This document shows positions 8,650-17,676 of a stretch of DNA of 64,000 nucleotides, piece after piece. Position 1 is the first letter of the stretch. Each line of letters begins with the position of its first letter. The position numbers were made by a program, and so were the translations under genes. The stretch lies in the NCBI GenBank assembly GCA_965224045.1, contig CBDCYD010000001.1, forward strand, positions 1 to 64,000, given 5' to 3'. The stretch comes from Tectiglobus sp965224045 (GTDB taxonomy: Bacteria > Pseudomonadota > Alphaproteobacteria > Rhizobiales > Hyphomicrobiaceae). The notes beneath the pieces are model-generated. The model had not been told where the DNA came from. It was given only the letters and a program-made list of their open reading frames with translations, and ran no database searches.

Positions 8650-10158
8650 TCAGGCGCGTCGTCGCAGTTTGCAGGCGTAAAACCCGTCAATGCCTGACAG
8701 CCCGGGATCGTTGTGTGAGAGATGGCTTGGCAGCGTCCTGAGATCGCCGGGCGGCCGAATCAGCTCCGCGACGCCGCCGACATCGCCAGGCACGACGCTG
8801 ACACGCTGGTAATCGTCTCGCGATTCGAGAAAGCGTGTGATCTGTTCCTCGCCTTCTTCCGGTTCCAGCGAACAGGTGCAGTAGACCATGAGCCCGCCGG
8901 GACGGACGAGGCCGGCCGCATTGTCGAGAATGCGCGCCTGCAACGTCGTGAGATTGGCGCGATCACCGGCCCGCTTGAGTCGCAGGATGTCGGGATGCCG
9001 TCGGATCGTGCCGGTGGCCGTACACGGTGCATCGACCAGGACCGCGTCGAACTGCCGGCCGGGCGCCCAGGTGGCGGCATCGGCTGCCACCAGTTCGGCC
9101 TCGAGACGAAGCCGGTCGAGGTTGGCGCGCACGCGCGACAACCGCTCTGCGCAGACGTCGACCGCAGTCACCGCACTACCGGCGGCAGCCAGCTGCGCCG
9201 TTTTCCCACCGGGCGCTGCGCAAAGGTCGGCGACGGACTTGCCGGCAACATCGCCCAACAGCTTCGCCGGCAGCGCCGCAGCCGCGTCCTGCACCAGCCA
9301 GGCACCTTCGGCAAATCCAACGAGCGCTTCGACCGGGCCATCGTTCGGTCGCCGGATCGAGCCGGTTGCGAGCAGCTCTCCTTTGAGCCGCTCGGCCCAC
9401 TGGGTCGGGTTTTTCAGCGGCGTGATATCGAGTGCGGCTTCATGTAGCGAGGCGGTTGCGATCGCACGCGCCTGGCGGGCGCCGTAGGCCGCACCCCAAC
9501 CGGCAAGCATCCAGTCGGGAATGTTGAGGGTCACCTCATCCTGCCCATCGAGGGCTTGAGTTCCAGCCTCCGCAACCCGTCGCAGCACCGCATTGATCAG
9601 CCCGGCAAACCGCTGTGTGCGTCGCTTGCGTTGCGCCAGGGCGACTGCGGTGTCGATGGCTGCATGTGGCGGCGTCTCGAGAAACAGCAATTGCGCCGCG
9701 CCGAGCAGCAGGATCACGTTGGCGTCCCGGGCGCCCTGGGCGGATTGCGCCAGCGGCTTTTCAAGATGTGAGCCGACGATCGCCGACAGCTGCCCGGTGC
9801 GGCGCAGCACGGTCATCGCCAGCAGACGGGCAAAGCCCCGGTCGCGCGGCGCGAGAGCGGCCAAGACCGCATCGCTGCCTTCATCGCCGTCTTGCTTCGC
9901 GTACGCATTGGCAAGAGCCTCGTCGAGCGACTGGCGCCGGATCAGCACCGCATCGACGAGCCCTGCAGCAACGACCCGCGAGGCGAGGCCCGCCGGCCTT
10001 CGCCCTTGCGGGCCGCGTTGTGGCGGCCTTCGGCTGGTTCCGCCGCGTTGGCCGGCATGGCCGGCCCGGTTTTTGGACTTGGGCGCTTTGCCTGCCTCTT
10101 CCTTGCCGGTTCGCCCCTGACCGACGCCTGCACCCGGGCGCGCTGGCTTGTCACTCAC
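8650..10158 (-). CDS. rsmB: 16S rRNA (cytosine-967 C5)-methyltransferase RsmB
   Basis: Methylates C967 of 16S rRNA with S-adenosylmethionine. The 502 residues comprise a basic, Gly/Arg-rich N-terminal extension of about 60 residues, a NusB-like RNA-binding domain (AVLAALAPRDRGFARLL... AQRKRRTQRFAGLINAVLRR) and the NOL1/NOP2/Sun domain. In the latter, CAAPGGKTAQLAA binds SAM, VDAPCTATGTIRRHPD holds the conserved Pro-Cys, and MVYCTCSLEPEEGE has the nucleophilic cysteine. The N-terminal extension is longer than in E. coli RsmB and may aid RNA binding. The gene follows htpX by 55 bases on the same strand. Confidence 0.95.
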   Translation of the reverse strand: MSDKPARPGAGVGQGRTGKEEAGKAPKSKNRAGHAGQRGGTSRRPPQRGPQGRRPAGLASRVVAAGLVDAVLIRRQSLDEALANAYAKQDGDEGSDAVLAALAPRDRGFARLLAMTVLRRTGQLSAIVGSHLEKPLAQSAQGARDANVILLLGAAQLLFLETPPHAAIDTAVALAQRKRRTQRFAGLINAVLRRVAEAGTQALDGQDEVTLNIPDWMLAGWGAAYGARQARAIATASLHEAALDITPLKNPTQWAERLKGELLATGSIRRPNDGPVEALVGFAEGAWLVQDAAAALPAKLLGDVAGKSVADLCAAPGGKTAQLAAAGSAVTAVDVCAERLSRVRANLDRLRLEAELVAADAATWAPGRQFDAVLVDAPCTATGTIRRHPDILRLKRAGDRANLTTLQARILDNAAGLVRPGGLMVYCTCSLEPEEGEEQITRFLESRDDYQRVSVVPGDVGGVAELIRPPGDLRTLPSHLSHNDPGLSGIDGFYACKLRRRA

Positions 10159-10213
10159 GGCAAATGATCCTCAGCCGGTTTGCTTGCGCATCGCGGCGCT
10201 TCCTGCACGCTGC

Positions 10214-11203
10214 TCAACCCCACGGGCCACCGCGGCGAGTCCAGGGGCTGCTGGACTGCGGCGGATCATCAGAGCCACCGTGATCGTCACTTGCGCTCCA
10301 CGGCGCGTCGCTCATATAGCGTCCGGGATCGGCAACACCATTGATATCGCGCGCCAGCTCTTCCAGTGCGGCAATCCGATTGCCGACGTTCGGGTGAGTC
10401 GAAAACAGGTTGTCGATCGTGCCGCCGAACAGCGGATTGACGATGAACAGATGCGCGCTTGCCGGCACCCGCTCCGCGCTTTCCATGGGGATCTGCTGCG
10501 CTGCGCCCGAAATCCGTGCCAGCGCCGAGGCAAGCCACAGCGGATTGCCGCAGATTTCGGCGCCGACCCGGTCCGCGACGTATTCCCGCGACCGGCTAAT
10601 TGCCATTTGCACGAGCATCGCCGCCATCGGTGCGAGGATGATCGCGACCAGCGAACCGATGAGCCCGATGCCGCGCCCGTCGTTGCCGCGCCCGCCGCCA
10701 AACAGCATGCTGAACTGCAAGAAGTTGGCGAGCATCGAAATCGCACCGGCGATGGTTGCCGCCACTGTCATGATCAACGTGTCACGGTTCTTGATGTGCG
10801 CCAGTTCATGCGCCATCACGCCAGCAATCTCTTCCCGGTTTAGCATCTCGAGCAACCCTGTCGATGCGCACACGGCCGAGCGTTCCGGACTTCGTCCTGT
10901 CGCAAATGCGTTGGGCTGCGCACTGTGCATAATATAGACGCGCGGCATGGGCAGTTCCGCGCGCCGCGCAAGATCCGCAACCATATTGTAGTATTCAGGC
11001 GCGGACTGCGCATCGACCTCCTGGGCGCCATGCATGGACAGCACCATGCGGTCGGAGTTCCAAAAGCTGAACGCGTTCATGGCGAGCGCCAGGCCGAATG
11101 CGATCACCATGCCGGTCTGCCCGCCAATGAGTGCCCCCATGCCAACGAATATGGCAGTCAGAACTGCCAGCAACAGCCCGACTTTCAAGACATTGAATGA
11201 CAT
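10214..11203 (-). CDS. htpX: Membrane zinc metalloprotease HtpX
   Basis: An inner-membrane M48 protease that clears misfolded membrane proteins, usually as part of a stress response. The 329-residue protein has two N-terminal membrane segments (VLKVGLLLAVLTAIFVGMG, GMVIAFGLALAMNAF), the HEXXH zinc motif in MAHELAHIKNRD, two more hydrophobic segments, and the third zinc ligand region SREYVADRVGAE. The start at 11203 begins MSFNVLKVG as in the family; frames extending further upstream lack homologous sequence. It is divergent from the SDHAF4-like gene, with 113 bases between the two starts for both promoters. Confidence 0.95.
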   Translation of the reverse strand: MSFNVLKVGLLLAVLTAIFVGMGALIGGQTGMVIAFGLALAMNAFSFWNSDRMVLSMHGAQEVDAQSAPEYYNMVADLARRAELPMPRVYIMHSAQPNAFATGRSPERSAVCASTGLLEMLNREEIAGVMAHELAHIKNRDTLIMTVAATIAGAISMLANFLQFSMLFGGGRGNDGRGIGLIGSLVAIILAPMAAMLVQMAISRSREYVADRVGAEICGNPLWLASALARISGAAQQIPMESAERVPASAHLFIVNPLFGGTIDNLFSTHPNVGNRIAALEELARDINGVADPGRYMSDAPWSASDDHGGSDDPPQSSSPWTRRGGPWG

Positions 11204-11316
11204 GACGCTTGCTTGATTACTCCGTTGCAATGCTTGCGTGGTGCCGTTTGGCAAACCACTTCGCACCTTATATCGTACACGGCATGGCAGAATTTCAATG
11301 TCCGCCGCTGGAATAG

Positions 11317-11568
11317 ATGATGAGTAGCGACACTGACAATCGTCCGGCCGCCGGTCATGATGCCAAATCGGCAGACGTGGATCGGAACGGCGGCGCCGCA
11401 AAGCCATTGACCCCGGCCGCCAAGCGCGCTTTGGCGGAGGCCGAAGAGCGCCGCCGCGAGGCGCAGGCCCGCGAACAGGCCCGGCAAAAGGAATTGGGCG
11501 GCCGCGAAGGTCCCGATCCGGTGCGCTACGGTGACTGGGAAAAGAACGGCATTATTTCTGATTTCTAG
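11317..11568 (+). CDS. DUF1674 / succinate dehydrogenase assembly factor 4-like protein
   Basis: An 83-residue protein whose C-terminus is the diagnostic SDHAF4/DUF1674 block: GGREGPDPVRYGDWEKNG followed by IISDF. The N-terminal 55 residues are charged and low-complexity. In mitochondria SDHAF4 binds flavinylated SdhA and promotes its joining to SdhB; the alphaproteobacterial homologues are presumed to act likewise in the cytoplasm. ATGs at 11317 and 11320 are both possible. No sdh genes lie in the window. Confidence 0.88.
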   Translation: MMSSDTDNRPAAGHDAKSADVDRNGGAAKPLTPAAKRALAEAEERRREAQAREQARQKELGGREGPDPVRYGDWEKNGIISDF

Positions 11569-11762
11569 CCAATTCTGATTTCTCGTCGCGCCCGCAACGC
11601 CGGCCATGTCGCCGCGCCGTTAACGGGGTCTCCGGTGCGCGCATTAACGTTTCGGCAACCAACATTCGATGTCACGAACCGACCTGCCGCCGCCGGTGAC
11701 GTGCCCGGCATGCCCATTGCAACGCCCCCGGCAACTTTACCGCCAACGGGAGATGCGGTTCA

Positions 11763-13016
11763 ATGTCGAACACTAGGCAGCACGTACTGAGGTCTTTCGC
11801 CCGCGATCAGCGCGGCACCGTCGCGATGCTCTTTGCAGGCGCCACCATCATGCTGGCGATGATCTGCGGTCTGGCGCTCGACGTCGCCCGGTCCTTCCAC
11901 GCCAAGACACGCATCATCGCAGCCCTCGACGCCGCCGCCCTCGCTGCCGCCCGGGCAATCCGCCTTCAGGGCTTGTCGGTCGCGCAAGCCAAAGCCCTCG
12001 CAACCAAGGTGTTCAATGAGAATTACGACGCCAGCGGCGCCAACAAGAAGGGCACCTACGCCGACATCAACAACATCACCATCACCATCAACCCGGCCAA
12101 GAGTGCGGTCGACATACAGGTCGACGCCGAGGTCAAGACCGTATTCGGCGGTCTTGCCGGCGTCGACAAGTTTGCATTCAACACGACTGGTTCCGCCATC
12201 TTCGAGGCCAAGGACATCGAGCTGGCGCTGCAACTCGACGTAACCGGCTCGATGGGTGGCTCGAAAATCGCCGACCTCAAGCTCGCCACCAAGGATCTCG
12301 TCGACATCGTTATCCCGGCCGTGCCGACCAGTCAGAAGGTTCGCATTGGCCTTGCCCCTTATGCTGCGGGCGTCAACGCCGGCCTCTATGCAAAGCTCGT
12401 CAACGGTAATGCGGGTGCACCGGACGACTGTGTCTACGAGCGCCTGTCCACGCAATTCCAGGAAACCGACAACTTCCCAACCGGCCAGGCGGTACTGAAA
12501 ACAAAGCTGGATCTGCCGGGCGCATTGAATTGCCCGAGCGCCAAGGTTCTGCCGATGACCGACGACAAGGCCCTGCTCAAGAACACGGTCGATACCTACG
12601 GTGCCGCAGGCTACACCGCCGGCCATCTCGGAACGGCATGGGCCTGGTACCTGTTGTCGCCGAACTGGTCGAGCATCTGGCCGTCGGCCAGCAAGCCTGA
12701 AGCCTACAGCAACGCCAACGTCCGCAAGATCGCGGTGCTCATGACCGACGGGGAATATAACACGGTCGGCGGCACCAACGGCCAGGGCACGGCCTCCACC
12801 GCGTTCGCACGCGACACCTGCGACGAGATGAAGGCCAAGGGGATCATCGTCTACACGGTCGGTTTTCAGCTCTCCAGCGGCTCGACCGCCGAACAGACGA
12901 TGCTGCATTGCGCCACCGATCCGGGCAAGGCCTATCTTGCCAGCAGCGGGGCGCAACTGCGCGCTGCCTTCCGCGACATCGCAGAAAACATCGCCACACT
13001 CCGCCTGACCAGTTAA
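11763..13016 (+). CDS. TadG-like pilus assembly protein with a von Willebrand A domain
   Basis: A 417-residue membrane-anchored protein. Residues 14-42 are a TadE/G-type N-terminus (RDQRGTVAMLFAGATIML, then a TM segment ending in ALDVARSF). Next come the pseudopilin-like AKTRIIAALDAAALAAARA helix and a vWA domain whose MIDAS loop is DVTGSMGGS (D159), with MTDGEYN as the second metal loop. TadG proteins are part of Flp/Tad pilus machineries, but no tad or cpa genes are adjacent. A stand-alone surface or periplasmic adhesion function is thus equally possible. A strong terminator follows. Confidence 0.88.
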   Translation: MSNTRQHVLRSFARDQRGTVAMLFAGATIMLAMICGLALDVARSFHAKTRIIAALDAAALAAARAIRLQGLSVAQAKALATKVFNENYDASGANKKGTYADINNITITINPAKSAVDIQVDAEVKTVFGGLAGVDKFAFNTTGSAIFEAKDIELALQLDVTGSMGGSKIADLKLATKDLVDIVIPAVPTSQKVRIGLAPYAAGVNAGLYAKLVNGNAGAPDDCVYERLSTQFQETDNFPTGQAVLKTKLDLPGALNCPSAKVLPMTDDKALLKNTVDTYGAAGYTAGHLGTAWAWYLLSPNWSSIWPSASKPEAYSNANVRKIAVLMTDGEYNTVGGTNGQGTASTAFARDTCDEMKAKGIIVYTVGFQLSSGSTAEQTMLHCATDPGKAYLASSGAQLRAAFRDIAENIATLRLTS

Positions 13017-13030
13017 CCGTGCACTGGCCC

Positions 13031-13078
13031 GGCGCTTTGCCCGGTATTTTGCCCGGTACTTCGCCCAGTACTTCGAAT
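13031..13078. repeat. Four degenerate 12-bp tandem units
   Basis: The units are GGCGCTTTGCCC, GGTATTTTGCCC, GGTACTTCGCCC and AGTACTTCGAAT, directly after the TadG stop and before the terminator hairpin. The array is non-coding on the sense strand. Its period matches the in-frame 12-bp array at 18218-18277, but the units differ. Confidence 0.7.
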
Positions 13079-13091
13079 GCCTCCCCAGCCT

Positions 13092-13120
13092 GGGGCGCCG
13101 CCGTGGCGCCCCTCTTTTTT
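13092..13120 (+). terminator. Rho-independent terminator after the TadG-like gene
   Basis: A perfect 8-bp stem GGGGCGCC/GGCGCCCC with a 5-base loop is followed by TCTTTTTT. It ends the vWA/TadG transcript and separates it from the extensin-like gene. Confidence 0.88.
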
Positions 13121-13280
13121 GTGCCGAATTGTCAACGCCGCTTGGAAAGCTGTCCCGGCCCCCTTTCGTCACGCCACGCCGGTCGTCTATAGATCGGTTG
13201 CGCCTGGCCGCGCGCGGACCGGCCGGCTTGGCTGCGGTGTCTGCCGGCACTTCGGTACGGCAAAGGGGGAGACGACCGGA

Positions 13281-13994
13281 ATGCGCCGCAGGTTTGGATG
13301 GGTCAGCACCGCCTTCTTGTTGCTCGTGATCTTCTTTGGAATTGCGTTGACCTTCCGGCAGGGCTGGATCCCGGCCCGCTATACGCCGCTGCCGCCGCTG
13401 CACATCGATCAACCGTTTCCGCTGTTGATCGACTGGCAGCTCGCGGAACTGAAGCACGACCGTGACCTGTGCCGCCGCGTAATCTCCACCTCGAAGAACA
13501 TTACCGCTCGCCGGCGCCCGCCGCGCCCCTACCGCAATGGTTGCGGCTGGCAAAACGCCGTGCGCGTGACGCGCATTGGAGGTGCCTCGATCGGCATCGA
13601 CCGCGTGACGTGTGAGGTTGCGGCCGCGCTCGCGCTTTGGGTCGCGCACGATGTCCAGCCGCTGGCACGCCAGATCTTCGGTCAGGAGGTTTCGGCAGTG
13701 CAGAACTTCGGGACCTATTCCTGCCGCAACGTGATCGGCTCGCGCTTTTGGCGCAATCGGCGCAGCGAGCACGCAACTGCCAATGCCATCGACATCTCGG
13801 CCTTCCGCCTCAGGGACGGCACCCGCATTTCCGTCAAGCGCGATTGGAACGGCAGCCGCAAGAAGTCACAGTTCCTGCGCGCCATCCATCAGCGCGCCTG
13901 CCGTTATTTCCGCGTCGGCCTCAGTCCGGACTTCAACAAGGCACATCACGACCATTTCCACTTCGACCGTGGCTTTCTGCTGACCTGCCGGTGA
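13281..13994 (+). CDS. Extensin-like C-terminal domain protein
   Basis: A 237-residue protein anchored by one N-terminal membrane segment (STAFLLLVIFFGIALTF). The rest is the bacterial 'extensin-like C' domain: CGWQNAVRV, TCEVAAALALWV, SCRNVIGSR, SEHATANAIDISAFRL and HHDHFHFDRGF. The conserved His and Asp residues (HATANAID, HHDHFHFD) recall LAS/D-Ala-D-Ala metallopeptidases, so a peptidoglycan-related periplasmic role is plausible but unproven. The start at 13281 has GGGGGAG about 10 bases upstream. The name comes from a plant cell-wall family and says nothing about function here. Confidence 0.88.
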   Translation: MRRRFGWVSTAFLLLVIFFGIALTFRQGWIPARYTPLPPLHIDQPFPLLIDWQLAELKHDRDLCRRVISTSKNITARRRPPRPYRNGCGWQNAVRVTRIGGASIGIDRVTCEVAAALALWVAHDVQPLARQIFGQEVSAVQNFGTYSCRNVIGSRFWRNRRSEHATANAIDISAFRLRDGTRISVKRDWNGSRKKSQFLRAIHQRACRYFRVGLSPDFNKAHHDHFHFDRGFLLTCR

Positions 13995-14233
13995 GCGCAC
14001 GTTCGCGCGACCAGGCGCGAGAACTTCGTGCCCGCCTCGCTTGCCACATCGATCGTCCCACGCCACCTGCCAGGCGTCCAAACCGCAATCTCGGGGGCCG
14101 TCGGCACGGTGGTCGGGCGGCTCCAGAACGGCTTGCATTTCTCAACTGCAGTATCGTTGAGAACACCTTGGAGGTCGTGCGAGCAGGGCGGAGTTCGCTT
14201 GAGGAAATTGACCCGCATCTGAGCGGCGTCGCC

Positions 14234-14587
14234 CTACGCTTGCCCGCAAAGCTGGTATCGCATTTTTTGCGCCAGATCCTGGCCGCTTTTCGCCTCCTGG
14301 CCGGCAATTGGCCTTTCGAACCCTTCGAAGTTGACACCCAGTGCCTTAGCCTGGCGATGGCGCACGTTGCATTCAACGTCGACCGCCTTGTGATCGACGA
14401 TCAGCCTGAACTGGTTTGATGGCGGTGGCAGGCAGTCGAATTCGAGTAACGCACCTTTCGGCGTAAAGCTGCGAATGGTGCACGGTAATTTTTGCCGGCG
14501 GCCAATCTGCACCCAGGCATGATGGGTTAATTCCCGCCTGCCGAATGGCTGCTGCACCAGGTCTTGCATTTCACGAAGTTGCGACAT
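14234..14587 (-). CDS. PilZ domain protein (degenerate)
   Basis: A 117-residue protein with a PilZ-like core: RRELTHHAWVQIGRRQKLPC, the SFTPKGALLEF strand where PilZ has (D/N)xSxxG, and RHRQAKALGVNFEG at the end. PilZ domains bind cyclic di-GMP through an RxxxR motif and D/NxSxxG. Here both are imperfect, so c-di-GMP binding is doubtful. It stands alone on the minus strand, beyond the acs terminator. Confidence 0.68.
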   Translation of the reverse strand: MSQLREMQDLVQQPFGRRELTHHAWVQIGRRQKLPCTIRSFTPKGALLEFDCLPPPSNQFRLIVDHKAVDVECNVRHRQAKALGVNFEGFERPIAGQEAKSGQDLAQKMRYQLCGQA

Positions 14588-14754
14588 TCGCGTCCACTCT
14601 GAAAATTGAACTCCAAGCGAAAGCCATTGGAATTCAGTGGTTTGTCATAACAATTTTAGCCTTGTGCTTAGCACTTCAGCCGCTGGGATATTACCAGAAC
14701 AAGAAAAAGTTTAACAAAGGCTGCATGATTTTTCGCTTAATAATCACTTAACAT

Positions 14755-14786
14755 AAAGAAAGGACATCCGGCGTTTCGGATGCCCC
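14755..14786 (-). terminator. Probable terminator of acs
   Basis: On the minus strand an imperfect GGGCATCCG/CGGATGTCC stem (one mismatch) with a 6-base loop is followed by TTTCTTTATGTT. On the plus strand the same hairpin is followed by six T residues, so it could work in both directions. Confidence 0.7.
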
Positions 14787-14836
14787 TTTTTTCACTTCGA
14801 TATTGGCGACAGATCGCCGGTGGTTGCGGTCGGCTG

Positions 14837-16780
14837 TCACGCCCGGTTTTGTCGGTTTTCAACCAGATTATCGACCACCGCCGGTTCCGCCAGCGTCGAA
14901 GTATCACCGAGGTTCGAGAAATCGTCTTCCGCAATCTTGCGCAGAATTCGGCGCATGATCTTGCCGGAACGCGTCTTTGGCAGCCCCGGCGCGAACTGTA
15001 TGAGGTCCGGCGAAGCGATCGGTCCGATTTCCGAGCGCACCCACTTTACCAGCTCTTTCTTGAGGTCGTCGTTTCCTTCTTCACCAGCCATCAGCGTGAC
15101 ATAGCAGTATATGCCCTGCCCCTTGATGTCATGCGGATAGCCGACGACGGCAGCTTCGGAAACCTTGGGGTGGGCAACAAGTGCGGACTCGACCTCGGCG
15201 GTGCCCATCCGATGGCCGGAGACGTTGATCACGTCGTCGACGCGGCCGGTGATCCAGTAAAATCCATCTTCGTCGCGCCGGCATCCGTCGCCGGTAAAGT
15301 AGGTGCCCGGATACGTCGAGAAGTAGGTCTGCACGAATCGCTCGTGGTCGCCGTAAACCGTACGCATTTGTCCGGGCCAGCTGTCCTTGATGATCAGATT
15401 GCCTTGCGTCGCGCCTTCAAGTTCCGTGCCCTTGTCATCCACCAGCGCCGGTTGTACACCGAAGAACGGCCGTGTAGCGGATCCCGGCTTCAGCTTGGTC
15501 GCACCCGGCAGCGGCGTGATCATGATGCCGCCGGTTTCCGTCTGCCACCAAGTATCGACGATTGGACACCGGCTCTCGCCGACAACCCTGTGATACCACT
15601 CCCAGGCTTCCGGATTGATCGGCTCACCGACCGATCCGAGCAGACGCAGCGATGACCGGTCCGTCCGTTTGACGAAGTCTTCGCCTGCCCCCATCAACGC
15701 GCGAATTGCCGTTGGCGCGGTGTAGAACGTATTGACGTTCCACTTGTCGACCACGTGCCAGAAGCGTGACGCCGTCGGATAGTTCGGCACGCCCTCGAAC
15801 ATCAGTGTCGTCGCACCGTTCGCAAGCGGCCCGTAGACGATGTAGCTGTGTCCGGTGACCCAGCCGACGTCGGCGGTGCACCAATAGATGTCACCGTCGT
15901 GATAATCGAACACATACTGATGGGTCATCGATGCCCACGTAATGTAGCCGCCTGTGGTATGCAGCACACCTTTCGGTTTGCCGGTTGAGCCCGATGTGTA
16001 GAGGATGAAGAGCGGGTCTTCGGCATTCATCTCGGCCGGCGGGCAATCAGCGGTCACTTTCACAAGCTCTTCGTGCAGCCATAGATCGCGCGAGGGATCC
16101 CAGTCGATCGCACCTCCGGTGCGCCGCGTGACGAGGACTTTGACGTCGGTTCGCCCACTCTTTGCAATCGCCGCGTCGGTGTTGGCCTTGAGCGGGATCG
16201 AGCGACCGCCGCGGATTCCTTCATCTGCGGTCACGACAAAGTTCGAATCGGCATCGACGATCCGATCAGCAAGGCTGTCAGGAGAAAAGCCACCGAATAC
16301 GATCGAGTGAACTGCACCAATTCGCGTGCACGCCAACATCGCGTAGGCTGCTTCCGGGATCATCGGCATGTATATCGTGACCCGGTCGCCCTTTTTCACG
16401 CCGTTGGCGAGCATAACGTTGGCGAATTTTGAGACCCGCTCGAGCAATTGGCTGTAAGTGATGGTCTCGTCTTCGGTCGGGTCATCGCCCTCCCAGATGA
16501 TGGCCACTTGGTCGCCGCGTGTTGCAACATGCCGGTCGACACAGTTTGCGCACACGTTCAGCGTGCCATCCTCGTACCACTTGATGGACACGTTATCCGG
16601 TGCAAACGAGGTGTTCTTGACCTTGGTGTAAGGCTTAATCCAGTCGATCCGCTTTCCCATTTCGCCCCAGAACCCGTCCGGGTCCTCGATCGAGCGCTTG
16701 TACATGTCTTGATACTTGGCCTCATCGGCCCACGCACGGGCCGACCACTCAGCAGCAACTGGATAAACGGTCTCGGACAT
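14837..16780 (-). CDS. acs: Acetyl-CoA synthetase
   Basis: Converts acetate, ATP and CoA to acetyl-CoA through acetyl-AMP in the cytoplasm. The 647 residues cover the complete ANL adenylate-forming fold: P-loop YTSGSTGKPKGVLHTTGGY, WWQTETGG core motif, FTGDGCRRDEDGFYWITGR hinge, and C-terminal PKTRSGKIMRRILRKIA. The lysine in SGK corresponds to the lysine (609 in Salmonella) that Pat-type enzymes acetylate to shut the enzyme off, so similar control is likely. The ATG at 16780 is preferred over the one three codons upstream because a GAGGA ribosome site lies 9-13 bases before it but touches the earlier one. It ends in a hairpin terminator. Confidence 0.96.
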   Translation of the reverse strand: MSETVYPVAAEWSARAWADEAKYQDMYKRSIEDPDGFWGEMGKRIDWIKPYTKVKNTSFAPDNVSIKWYEDGTLNVCANCVDRHVATRGDQVAIIWEGDDPTEDETITYSQLLERVSKFANVMLANGVKKGDRVTIYMPMIPEAAYAMLACTRIGAVHSIVFGGFSPDSLADRIVDADSNFVVTADEGIRGGRSIPLKANTDAAIAKSGRTDVKVLVTRRTGGAIDWDPSRDLWLHEELVKVTADCPPAEMNAEDPLFILYTSGSTGKPKGVLHTTGGYITWASMTHQYVFDYHDGDIYWCTADVGWVTGHSYIVYGPLANGATTLMFEGVPNYPTASRFWHVVDKWNVNTFYTAPTAIRALMGAGEDFVKRTDRSSLRLLGSVGEPINPEAWEWYHRVVGESRCPIVDTWWQTETGGIMITPLPGATKLKPGSATRPFFGVQPALVDDKGTELEGATQGNLIIKDSWPGQMRTVYGDHERFVQTYFSTYPGTYFTGDGCRRDEDGFYWITGRVDDVINVSGHRMGTAEVESALVAHPKVSEAAVVGYPHDIKGQGIYCYVTLMAGEEGNDDLKKELVKWVRSEIGPIASPDLIQFAPGLPKTRSGKIMRRILRKIAEDDFSNLGDTSTLAEPAVVDNLVENRQNRA

Positions 16781-16994
16781 CCCTGGCATTCCTCAATTAT
16801 TCGAAGTTGGAATTGAGCGGTTCCAACCCATTATGACCGCACAGGCCGCCTAGGCAAATGCCCAGATGGTCGTAGTAATGCAGCCGGTTTGCGCGCATTG
16901 GCGTGTCATCCGCCTCGGCAGCGCCACCAATTTAAACGGGCCACATCGACGGCAGTCCTGTTCCTTTCTCACGAAAGCCCGCGCGGTACGAGCT

Positions 16995-17672
16995 TCAACC
17001 CGCCGCGCGCATTTTCCAAACCGCGGTGTTCTTGATGTCAGCATCTTCCAGCGCGCGCGTGACCGGCACGGAGTAGTGGGCGGACACCTCGAACCTGTCT
17101 TCGGGAAAGAAGCTGCGTTTAGGATCGCCAGCGAGCACGACCGCGCCGTTGCGATGGGCCCGCCATGCCCAGTCCATCACGCATTCAGAGAGCGATTTTT
17201 CATAGAAAAGATCGCCGATCAGCAAGACGTCCACATCGGGTGGCGCCATATCCAGCAAATTTGATTTTGTCGCCGTCACCACGAGCCCGTTGGCGTCGGC
17301 ATTGAGTGCGACTGCGTGCACGGAGAACGGGTCGACGTCCGCGCACAAGACGTCTGCCGCGCCGGCATGCTTTGCGGCCAGACCGCAGATACCCGAACCC
17401 GCGCCAAGATCGATGACCGCCCGTCGTTTGACGAGCTGAGGTTCGTCGAGGATGTAGCGCGCCAGCGCCTGACCGCCAGCCCATGCGAAAGCCCAGAACG
17501 GCGGCGGCACGTTCATCTGACCGAGCTGTTCCTCGGTCTTTTCCCAAAGCGGTAGCGACTCTTCCGCCAGATATAATCTGATCTCGGGAACGAGCGGCGG
17601 CGCCAACAGCCGTGTGTGATTGACAATGAACGATCGGTGGTCGTCTTGAGCGTTCACGGCCTGCGCCATCAT
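16995..17672 (-). CDS. ETF-beta lysine methyltransferase homologue (METTL20-like)
   Basis: A 225-residue class I SAM methyltransferase. The SAM-binding motif I is VIDLGAGSGICGLAAKHAGA, followed by the acidic loop DVLCADVDPFS and the post-II motif LLIGDLFYEKSLSE. This combination, with WEKTEEQLGQ near the N-terminus and WAFAWAGGQALARYI before motif I, fits the METTL20/ETFBKMT group, which methylates lysines of the electron-transfer flavoprotein beta subunit; bacterial orthologues occur in rhizobia. It could instead act on ribosomal L7/L12. Its start lies 4 bases after the EVE-protein stop, implying translational coupling. Confidence 0.8.
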   Translation of the reverse strand: MMAQAVNAQDDHRSFIVNHTRLLAPPLVPEIRLYLAEESLPLWEKTEEQLGQMNVPPPFWAFAWAGGQALARYILDEPQLVKRRAVIDLGAGSGICGLAAKHAGAADVLCADVDPFSVHAVALNADANGLVVTATKSNLLDMAPPDVDVLLIGDLFYEKSLSECVMDWAWRAHRNGAVVLAGDPKRSFFPEDRFEVSAHYSVPVTRALEDADIKNTAVWKMRAAG

Positions 17673-17676
17673 CGCC

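Noticed and set aside
11760..13772. 670-codon open frame on the minus strand
   Set aside because: It mirrors the TadG-like and extensin-like genes on the plus strand, has no domain features and covers a terminator.
14545..14751. 68-codon plus-strand frame with a hydrophobic stretch
   Set aside because: It overlaps the PilZ gene start and has no ribosome site; the hydrophobic run comes from AT-rich intergenic sequence.
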